From Promethearchaeota archaeon (GTDB taxonomy: Archaea > Asgardarchaeota > Lokiarchaeia > Sigynarchaeales > SOKP01): a DNA stretch of 9,259 bases. Both the position numbers and the translations under genes were made by a program. Shown in pieces: positions 1 through 5,148 of the stretch; position 1 is the first letter of the stretch; the number at the start of each line of letters is the position of its first letter. The stretch spans positions 1 through 9,259 of the forward strand of contig WJKD01000704.1 in NCBI GenBank assembly GCA_014729315.1. Reading direction: 5' to 3'. The notes under the pieces are model-generated. The model had not been told where the DNA came from, ran no database searches, and worked only from the letters and a program-made list of their open reading frames with translations.

Positions 1-803
1 ACATCAAATAATGCAATATTGACTATGATAAAAATTATAAGACCGATTATAATTAAATCTAAAAGATGAGGTTTCTTGACGTTCTCGTTTACGTATATTG
101 TCTCACTCCCTCCCCCTCTAATTTCCATCGCTTTTGCTAAACGAGTGCCTCTCTCAATTCCGTTAATCATACTTAGTGCAATTAACGCCCCAAATTTTTT
201 TAGATGGGCAAAATAACTTAAAGATGTTCCCCCTCTAAGCTTCAGAGCGATAATTCTTCCGCTGATTTCTTCCAACATCAGAAAAATATACCGATAAGAT
301 AACAAAAAAATATCCGCAAATCCCTTAGGAAATATTGTATGCACAAGGAATGCGATCTCTTTATATTTAGTAGTCATTATAAATATAAATGAAAGCGTGA
401 CTGACGCCAAAGCCCGAATTAACAGAACTAAAAGTGACTCCAGCCCGATATTCGAGAAATACAATTCAAACCAGCTATATTTAAAATAAAAAATCATGAA
501 GCGTCCGGGCGTATTAATTGTTAGAGGAACTGCAATAGTTAATGTGATGAAAGTTGGGAGATAATACCAATCTTTTAGATTTTTAACTGGTAAACGAGCC
601 GAAATGTAAATAATAACAATAATTAGATAAAGCAATAATAAAGTAACAAGATTGCTAATTAATATGAGCAATAAAATTCCTAAAAACATTAAGATAAGTT
701 TTGTCCAAGGAGAAACTTTATGTAACCAAGAAGTGTTCGATTGAGCAATCATAGTCATAAATGTCAAATCTGGAATATGCTTACTCAATAATTTTTTTGA
801 CAT
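1..803 (-). CDS. cbiQ: Energy-coupling factor transporter transmembrane component T (CbiQ/NikQ type), partial at left edge
   Basis: Reading leftward from the ATG at 803-801 gives 267 codons with no stop, so the C-terminus lies outside the window. The product is a multi-pass membrane protein (hydrophobic runs near residues 35-68, 81-95, 121-143, 162-178, 247-266). It carries the two arginine motifs typical of EcfT proteins that contact the ABC ATPases: ALKLRGG at 186-192 and AMEIRGG at 225-231. The segment RYIFLMLEE (171-179) is also characteristic. In the family, this subunit couples ATP hydrolysis by CbiO/NikO to the metal-binding CbiM/NikM subunit. The divergent cbiM-type gene supports cobalt or nickel uptake. 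A TATA-like box at 840-850 fits a start at 803; later in-frame Met codons (16, 18) are less likely. The metal cannot be told from sequence. Confidence 0.9.
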   Translation of the reverse strand, partial: MSKKLLSKHIPDLTFMTMIAQSNTSWLHKVSPWTKLILMFLGILLLILISNLVTLLLLYLIIVIIYISARLPVKNLKDWYYLPTFITLTIAVPLTINTPGRFMIFYFKYSWFELYFSNIGLESLLVLLIRALASVTLSFIFIMTTKYKEIAFLVHTIFPKGFADIFLLSYRYIFLMLEEISGRIIALKLRGGTSLSYFAHLKKFGALIALSMINGIERGTRLAKAMEIRGGGSETIYVNENVKKPHLLDLIIIGLIIFIIVNIALFD

Positions 804-839
804 CTTTTTGTAAAATTTTTTTTAATTAAAAAGAATAAT

Positions 840-850
840 GTTTATAAATA
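840..850 (-). promoter_or_regulatory. TATA-like box for cbiQ
   Basis: On the minus strand this reads TATTTATAAAC, close to an archaeal TATA box. Its centre is about 42 bases before the cbiQ ATG. With the usual archaeal spacing of about 25 bases to the transcription start, the leader would be roughly 15 bases. The assignment rests on position and composition only, in an AT-rich background. Confidence 0.45.
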
Positions 851-870
851 AAAGAAACTTACGATATTTC

Positions 871-901
871 GTAGAATTTTGCGAAACTTCGTAAATTCTA
901 C
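871..901. promoter_or_regulatory. 31-bp interrupted palindrome, candidate operator between cbiQ and cbiM
   Basis: Perfect 9-base arms GTAGAATTT (871-879) and AAATTCTAC (893-901) flank a centre that contains a smaller inverted pair, CGAA (882-885) and TTCG (888-891). A further ACGA/TCGT pair lies just left, at 861-872. The element sits between the leftward TATA-like box at 840-850 and the rightward one at 911-919, so a bound regulator could control both genes of the metal-uptake locus. A metal sensor such as a NikR-like protein is an inference. The arm spacing differs from the GTATGA-N16-TCATAC operator of E. coli NikR. Confidence 0.55.
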
Positions 902-910
902 AAAGTAAAA

Positions 911-919
911 ATTATAAAA
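911..919 (+). promoter_or_regulatory. TATA-like box for cbiM
   Basis: ATTATAAAA lies 17-26 bases before the cbiM ATG at 937, immediately after the palindrome. The spacing implies a transcript that starts at or next to the start codon, i.e. leaderless or nearly so. No Shine-Dalgarno sequence precedes the ATG, which fits. Confidence 0.4.
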
Positions 920-936
920 AAAAATGGAAACTAAAA

Positions 937-1614
937 ATGGCGCATATTCATTTACCAGATGGTTCTTTTAGTATATTATGGGTCACCATATATTTTATTT
1001 TAGCAATCCTATTGATTCTTTCGATAATTGTCTGGATGAAAATAAAAGGAAAAGAGTTAACAACAGAACAAAAAGCAATGGCGGGTATCTTAGCCGCAGT
1101 GGTTTTTATTTTCACGCAAATCCCTATTCCAGCACCTTGGGGTGGTACACATCTAAATTTTACACCTCTTTTAGGTATACTAGCGGGTCCTTTTATTGCT
1201 GTTTTGGTAAATATTGTTGTTAATATTTTTTCAGCCTTAATTGGTCATGGTGCGTGGTCATTATTAGGAGCAAATACCATTATTTATTCTGCGGAGTCAA
1301 TAAGCGCATGGTATATTTATAAAACACTAAGAAAAAGGAAAAACGAAGAAGAAAAGATTAGAAGATTTACCGCCGCGCTGGTTGCAACTGGGATGGCCTT
1401 AATCATTGGAACATTACTTTTAACTGTTATGGTCGGTATCGCTGGAGTTCAAGGAGTTCATGAACCGGGATTAGAATTGATGACTCATTTATGGCTTTTA
1501 AATACAATTAACTTGATTGTTGGGGCAGTAGAGGCTATTATAACCGGATACATCATCGAATATATTGGTAAGGTTAGACCAAATTATATTAGCTCTGAAG
1601 AGGTGGGTAAATAA
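937..1614 (+). CDS. cbiM: ECF transporter substrate-binding component for cobalt/nickel (CbiM/NikM family)
   Basis: This 225-residue membrane protein begins MAHIHLPDGS, matching the MHIPDG-type N-terminus of CbiM/NikM. In that family the N-terminal amine and a His at position 2 help bind the metal. Removal of Met before Ala would restore His to mature position 2. PAPWGGTHLNF (65-75) with His72 corresponds to the conserved GTSGHL-type loop that supplies another ligand. HGAWSLLGAN (104-113) and EAIITGYIIEYI (199-210) are further family segments. About six hydrophobic helices are visible. The product would capture Co2+ or Ni2+ at the outer face and work with CbiQ (divergent, to the left) and an ATPase not in view. 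It is followed after three bases by the CbiN-like gene. The choice between cobalt and nickel is open. Confidence 0.88.
   Translation: MAHIHLPDGSFSILWVTIYFILAILLILSIIVWMKIKGKELTTEQKAMAGILAAVVFIFTQIPIPAPWGGTHLNFTPLLGILAGPFIAVLVNIVVNIFSALIGHGAWSLLGANTIIYSAESISAWYIYKTLRKRKNEEEKIRRFTAALVATGMALIIGTLLLTVMVGIAGVQGVHEPGLELMTHLWLLNTINLIVGAVEAIITGYIIEYIGKVRPNYISSEEVGK
1600..1607 (+). promoter_or_regulatory. Shine-Dalgarno sequence for the CbiN-like gene
   Basis: GAGGTGGG at the end of the cbiM coding region lies 10 bases before the ATG at 1618. This supports translation of the small gene from the cbiM transcript and fixes its start. The first gene of the unit lacks such a site, consistent with leaderless initiation there and SD-led initiation inside the operon. 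Confidence 0.65.
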
Positions 1615-1617
1615 ATT

Positions 1618-1848
1618 ATGGAAAAATCTAAAGAGATTTCATTAATTATTGGAGTCATCGCTTTATTAATCATTATCGGAGTAAGTTCGTTATTCGTAGC
1701 GTTAGCTTTAGGAGAAGAACTACATCTTGTCGACCCAATTCACGCTTACACGCACCATCTCGGAAATTGGCTTGTTTGGTTGATCTTTGGTATCGCATTA
1801 ACCATAGGAATACTAATTTTTATTTACTTTAAGAAAAAAAACGCATAA
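1618..1848 (+). CDS. Small two-helix membrane protein, CbiN/NikN-like accessory component of the metal transporter
   Basis: The 76-residue product has two hydrophobic helices (about 8-30 and 51-71) joined by a polar loop. A lysine-rich tail (FKKKNA) suggests a cytoplasmic C-terminus. CbiN and NikN are small two-helix proteins that help CbiM/NikM load metal through their extracytoplasmic loop. Size, topology and position directly after cbiM (ATG three bases past the stop) all fit this role. The loop contains His36, His42, His46 and His47 with Asp39, within HLVDPIHAYTHH, which would suit metal capture. I do not see a clear CbiN sequence signature, so this may be an analogue rather than a homologue. 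No symbol is assigned. Confidence 0.7.
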   Translation: MEKSKEISLIIGVIALLIIIGVSSLFVALALGEELHLVDPIHAYTHHLGNWLVWLIFGIALTIGILIFIYFKKKNA

Positions 1849-1884
1849 ACGAAAGCATAAGCAGTATTATTATTTAAAAATCAA

Positions 1885-1894
1885 TTTTTTTTTT
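1885..1894 (+). terminator. T-tract terminator after the cbiM operon
   Basis: A run of ten T begins 37 bases after the stop of the CbiN-like gene and is followed by ATCTTTT. Archaeal termination typically needs only such a U-rich stretch, so this is a likely 3' end for the rightward unit. Confidence 0.5.
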
Positions 1895-1901
1895 ATCTTT
1901 T

Positions 1902-1923
1902 ATAGATTTTAGAGAAAATCTAT
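1902..1923. repeat. Perfect 9-bp hairpin between convergent genes
   Basis: ATAGATTTT (1902-1910) and AAAATCTAT (1915-1923) are exact reverse complements around a four-base AGAG loop. The hairpin lies in the 107-base gap between the cbiM operon and the convergent GHL10-like gene, just past the T10 tract. It may form an RNA 3'-end structure or help separate the converging transcripts. It is not followed by a long U-tract on either strand, so it is not a classic intrinsic terminator. Confidence 0.5.
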
Positions 1924-1955
1924 GATCATTTTAGAAATATCGGTGCGTAGTTCGG

Positions 1956-3227
1956 TCAATGGTGAATTTTTGTTTTCCACCGCCTTACTATAAAAATACC
2001 GAGAAGAACGGCAATACTAAAAAAAGCCGTAATAAAAATTATTAGCGTTATCACCAAGATTAAAGTATTATTTCCGGAATCTATGTTGTTTTCACCTGAA
2101 TTACCATTAGAACCCAAACCTTCATCTCTAAAGGGGGCGTTAGGACCTATTGTTAATGCGTTAATTAAAATATAATCGTCGTTTCCCGGTTCTCCAAATT
2201 CGAAAATTGAAAAACCACTAATATTATTCAATCTACCGTAATTTATTTTTTGAACAATTTCTTGCGCCACTAAGTTCGGAGTAATCGCAGGATCCTCCCA
2301 TACTTTTGAATAGTAACCCAATCCCATATAAACCCGACTTACATTTATACCCATCCAGTTATTCCAAATATTTACCTCACCTTTCCACCAAGAGGTTTCG
2401 TAGCAATACTCCATCGAAATTGTAAAATTTATCGTATTTAACGAAACCCAATTTTTAGGATCTTGTTGGACTCTAAAGGGAGTTGGTATTCCTTTATAAT
2501 CGTATCCTGTCCTATTCCATCTATTAAGATGATTATTTTCAGAATTATTAAACCAATCGTTATACCACGGCGGGATATAATCATCGTTGTTTTTAATCTC
2601 GCCGGATAAAGGAAATGAAGCGGTTGAAAAAATCTTATCTGGAAATTGCGCATTTAAAGCATTTCTCGTCAAAATTAATGTCTCTTCGATCGCTTCCATT
2701 TTTGTTTGATTTACTAATGTCGAGATATTATATCTTATGTAATCGAAATGGATTCCGTCTAATTGATCATATTCGTTTAAGATGGCTAACGCCCAGTCTT
2801 TTTGAGCCTCACGTTCGGTCTCGTTTGTGAAATCAGCACATTTTCCTTCAATCCTATACATATTACACACCCAGGCGTGAACGCTTAAACCCTTAGTCTT
2901 TGCTAAGGAAAGCATCGAATTAAAATCGTCGACATCGCTCCAGCCTTTATTTTCCCCTATTGGTGGAGCTATTAAAAAAACAGTGTTTAGGTTAGCATCT
3001 TCAATCTTCTGGATTGTTTCTAATCTCTTTTGGTGAGTAGCAAAAGCGTAATCATTTAACCACACCGCCCTCATTTCGTTCATATCGTTGGACGATGATA
3101 AAGAATTATACCAATTAGATTTAGAATAATAGGATAAATAGAAACTCCTTTGTCCTAATAGAAAAAGAAATGGATTCAATAAAATTAGCGTAAACATGAA
3201 ATAAATTCTTGATTTCATATTTCTCAT
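1956..3227 (-). CDS. Exported, membrane-anchored GHL10/DUF187-like glycoside-hydrolase-type protein
   Basis: The 423-residue product has a hydrophobic N-terminal signal or anchor (about 5-25), a globular region (about 50-365), a Gly/Asn/Ser-rich linker (369-387) and a C-terminal transmembrane helix (388-414) ending in basic residues. The layout predicts a cell-surface protein. MRAVWLN (52-58), GLSVHAWV (113-120) and especially DGIHFDYIRY (157-166) match the (beta/alpha)8 family called GHL10 or DUF187 (YngK-like), thought to be glycoside hydrolases. Nine N-X-S/T sequons (Asn135, 167, 173, 227, 238, 267, 295, 335, 386) suit a glycosylated archaeal surface protein. The substrate is unknown. GAGG at 3228-3231 is too close to this ATG but well placed for Met4 (start at 3218), so the real protein may begin MKSRIYF. 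Confidence 0.8.
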   Translation of the reverse strand: MRNMKSRIYFMFTLILLNPFLFLLGQRSFYLSYYSKSNWYNSLSSSNDMNEMRAVWLNDYAFATHQKRLETIQKIEDANLNTVFLIAPPIGENKGWSDVDDFNSMLSLAKTKGLSVHAWVCNMYRIEGKCADFTNETEREAQKDWALAILNEYDQLDGIHFDYIRYNISTLVNQTKMEAIEETLILTRNALNAQFPDKIFSTASFPLSGEIKNNDDYIPPWYNDWFNNSENNHLNRWNRTGYDYKGIPTPFRVQQDPKNWVSLNTINFTISMEYCYETSWWKGEVNIWNNWMGINVSRVYMGLGYYSKVWEDPAITPNLVAQEIVQKINYGRLNNISGFSIFEFGEPGNDDYILINALTIGPNAPFRDEGLGSNGNSGENNIDSGNNTLILVITLIIFITAFFSIAVLLGIFIVRRWKTKIHH

Positions 3228-3253
3228 CCTCTATTTGTAGCATTTAAATATGA
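3228..3253 (-). promoter_or_regulatory. Promoter and ribosome-binding region of the GHL10-like gene
   Basis: On the minus strand a TATA-like ATATTTAAAT lies at about 3253-3244 and GAGG at 3231-3228. Usual spacing from this box puts the transcript start near the first ATG, and GAGG lies nine bases before the second in-frame ATG (3218). The spacing therefore favours Met4, although a start at 3227 cannot be excluded. Confidence 0.35.
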
Positions 3254-3359
3254 TGCCTTCCCGTGAGTTATTTTAATTAGTTTCATTTCATTTTTAAATT
3301 TTTATGAAATTCTTAAAATATCAAATAGGTTTAGAGAGATTTTTGAAAAAAAAAAGAAG

Positions 3360-3373
3360 AATTGCATGCAATT
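3360..3373. repeat. Perfect 14-bp palindrome upstream of the longin-like gene
   Basis: AATTGCATGCAATT is its own reverse complement. It lies in the 248-base divergent gap between the GHL10-like gene and the longin-like gene, about 20 bases before the TATA-like element at 3393-3404. The position would suit an operator for a dimeric regulator. The rest of 3228-3475 holds TATA-like elements and AT-rich DNA; I see no gene there. Confidence 0.45.
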
Positions 3374-3392
3374 TGAAAATCAAGTACTAACG

Positions 3393-3404
3393 AATATTTA
3401 AAAA
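3393..3404 (+). promoter_or_regulatory. TATA-like box for the longin-like gene
   Basis: ATATTTAAAAAT resembles an archaeal TATA box. Usual spacing puts transcription start near 3423, downstream of the ATG at 3416 and upstream of the ATG at 3476. A second weaker candidate (AAAAATATCT, about 3440-3449) would start transcription near 3470. Both favour translation from 3476. Confidence 0.35.
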
Positions 3405-3475
3405 TACAAGTTTTTATGTTATTTTTGATCGTTTTTATCAAAAAATATCTAATAACATATTTCAATTTTCAATCC

Positions 3476-3895
3476 ATGCGAAAGATTAATGATCTCTGGA
3501 TTTTAACCGAAAATGGAGAGAGTGTGTTTTATAGTAATAAGAAAGAACCAATGGAGAGCCATTTTTTAGCAATGTTAATGAGTGCAGTGAATTCTATTGC
3601 AAATAAATTAAGTAAAACTGACTTAACTAGCATTGAATTTGACGATAATAAATATAATCTACTAAAAAGAAATGGACTACTTTTTGTAGGAAGGGCTGAA
3701 ATAAATACTCGGAAGAAGAGCATTTCTAAAGAACTTCAATTCATTTCTGATTGTTTCTTTGAAAAATATGGTGAAGATTTCATTAATAAATGGAATAGTA
3801 ATGCTGAATATTGCGTCGATTTTGAGAAGCATTTAGAAAATGTTTTACCAGGAGAAATCGAAAGGCTCTCGAAAGGTTTTGGGTGGGATATTTAA
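3476..3895 (+). CDS. Small longin/roadblock-type domain protein
   Basis: From the ATG at 3476 the product is 139 residues and appears to be a single domain. The predicted order is strand (about 5-10, INDLWIL), a turn with ENGE, strand (15-19), long helix (about 27-46), three strands (about 50-55, 58-64, 67-73), then helix (about 82-99, ending FFEKYGEDF) and a C-terminal helical tail. This beta-beta-alpha-beta-beta-beta-alpha order and the 'LWIL..NGE' opening resemble longin domains, found in small-GTPase regulators and vesicle-trafficking proteins and abundant in Asgard archaea. I expect a cytosolic protein that binds a small GTPase or a partner longin, but no GTPase gene is nearby. An in-frame ATG at 3416 would add 20 hydrophobic residues. 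The promoter positions argue against it, and the fold begins cleanly at 3476. Confidence 0.65.
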   Translation: MRKINDLWILTENGESVFYSNKKEPMESHFLAMLMSAVNSIANKLSKTDLTSIEFDDNKYNLLKRNGLLFVGRAEINTRKKSISKELQFISDCFFEKYGEDFINKWNSNAEYCVDFEKHLENVLPGEIERLSKGFGWDI

Positions 3896-3960
3896 TATAG
3901 ACTCAAAGATATACGAAATTCCAAGATAAGAAACATAATTTAAAGAAATGGTTCTTCTAT

Positions 3961-5058
3961 TTAATCTCTTTTTTGATTCTCTATAATTTGTGCTAATTCT
4001 AAACTCCATCTTCCGATATGGTTTTTTAGGGAAGCTTTAGAACCTAGAAGTTTATAAATTATCCTTAAGACCAAGCCTACCAGTATAGTAACGATAAGGA
4101 TCGTAGCCCAGATGCGTATAAGACTAAGTTCCCTCGAAAATAGAAAAAAGAGGAGATAGTGCGATAGAAAGACCGTTAAAGAATAATAAGAAAAGTAAAA
4201 TAAGAACTTGTAGCTTTTTTCTATGTGCGAAAACAAAAATTCCTCTCCAAGAAATAACATTGCTAGGAAGCATAATTGAATCCCGAGCGAATAAAACAAC
4301 CAAGGAAAGGTCCGATGCTGAAAAAATTCGGGGAAATCGTACACGATCCCAAACATAATTAGAATACCCCCGAAAAACAGAAGAGGGGCGATTAATCTTT
4401 TTTTTATCCATTGTTTCCTCATATTTAAATCTTCGATCGAATATATCTCGTGAATGGTTTCTCCAACGACCGTCCCAAATACGAGAAATGGAAAAAAGGC
4501 TAAAATCGGATTTAAATCTGGCGTGTGATATAAAATAAAGTATAAGATTCCGTAATAACTATACACATCTTCGTAGGGTTCTAAGAATGAGACCAGAATT
4601 CTGTGTAGAATCCAAATCCCAAAACCAATCAAAATTCTGATTTCCTTGCGGAGTTTTAACAAAGGCCAGCAAAGAAATAGGGAAATTGCGATAGTAAGGA
4701 GGACAAACCAAGTCCAAATCCTTAATGGGTCTTGAAGACCAATCGCAGTCATCGAATTATAGATTAAAGCGATTATTAATATAAAAAAGGCTCTGAACAC
4801 ATACTCGTTTCGGATAATCTTACTTTTTGGGGGTTCCTTGTTTTCATATTTTTTAAGTCTGTTTTGATACGATATTGCTGTGCTCACTCCAGCTATAAAA
4901 ATAAATCCCGCAGCGCCAATTACGTCAAAGATTGCGAAAGTTAAAAGATAATAGGCCCGATCCTCATCTCTAATCCACCAAGCTTGCAGATGCGCTAAAA
5001 ACATCCACAGCATGGACGACCCCCGAAAGATATCAATACTTTTAATTCGTTTTTTCAT
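3961..5058 (-). CDS. Multi-pass membrane protein, HGSNAT/DUF1624-like acyltransferase family
   Basis: The 365-residue product has about ten hydrophobic segments. It opens with KSIDIFRGSSMLWMFLAHL (residues 6-24), the signature of the DUF1624/HGSNAT-type family: a Ser-Ile-Asp-x-x-Arg-Gly motif at the start of the first helix and a His (His23) at its end. FIFIAGVSTAIS (52-63) and YYSLTVFLSHYLLFF (291-305, His300) are further family-like segments. The eukaryotic relative moves acetyl groups from acetyl-CoA across the lysosomal membrane to glucosamine. Here the likely role is acyl transfer to a surface sugar or lipid, but the substrate cannot be read. It is transcribed divergently from the Gfo/Idh/MocA gene, with 90 bases between starts. 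A TATA-like box (TTTATAGT, 5093-5086) fits a leader of only a few bases. Some members of this superfamily are annotated only as DUF418 or 'heparan-alpha-glucosaminide N-acetyltransferase'. Confidence 0.72.
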   Translation of the reverse strand: MKKRIKSIDIFRGSSMLWMFLAHLQAWWIRDEDRAYYLLTFAIFDVIGAAGFIFIAGVSTAISYQNRLKKYENKEPPKSKIIRNEYVFRAFFILIIALIYNSMTAIGLQDPLRIWTWFVLLTIAISLFLCWPLLKLRKEIRILIGFGIWILHRILVSFLEPYEDVYSYYGILYFILYHTPDLNPILAFFPFLVFGTVVGETIHEIYSIEDLNMRKQWIKKRLIAPLLFFGGILIMFGIVYDFPEFFQHRTFPWLFYSLGIQLCFLAMLFLGEEFLFSHIEKSYKFLFYFSYYSLTVFLSHYLLFFLFSRELSLIRIWATILIVTILVGLVLRIIYKLLGSKASLKNHIGRWSLELAQIIENQKRD

Positions 5059-5085
5059 ACCCTTTTATCACGAATGGTGGTTGAT

Positions 5086-5118
5086 ACTATAAATCCTAAT
5101 ATTATTAAATATTTATAT
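5086..5118. promoter_or_regulatory. Divergent promoter region for the HGSNAT-like and Gfo/Idh/MocA genes
   Basis: Two TATA-like boxes lie back to back in the 90-base gap: TTTATAGT on the minus strand at 5093-5086 and TTTATATT on the plus strand at 5112-5119. Each would start transcription within about ten bases of its ATG (5058 leftward, 5149 rightward). No clear operator repeat is visible between them. Confidence 0.4.
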
Positions 5119-5148
5119 TCCAAAAAATAACATTTCTTATAGTTTATT

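Noticed and set aside
804..936. Cobalamin riboswitch before cbiM
   Set aside because: The gap is only 133 bases, no conserved B12-box-like sequence is visible, and the TATA position leaves no room for a leader RNA.
978..1223. Plus-strand 81-residue open frame inside cbiM
   Set aside because: It overlaps the well-supported CbiM frame, is rich in Ser/Tyr/Asn, and has no family features or start signals.
2615..2830. Plus-strand 71-residue open frame opposite the GHL10-like gene
   Set aside because: It is antisense to conserved family motifs and has no promoter or recognisable protein features.
3416..3475. Hydrophobic 20-residue N-terminal extension of the longin-like protein
   Set aside because: The TATA-like boxes would start transcription after 3416, and the domain begins naturally at the Met at 3476. 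Kept only as an alternative.
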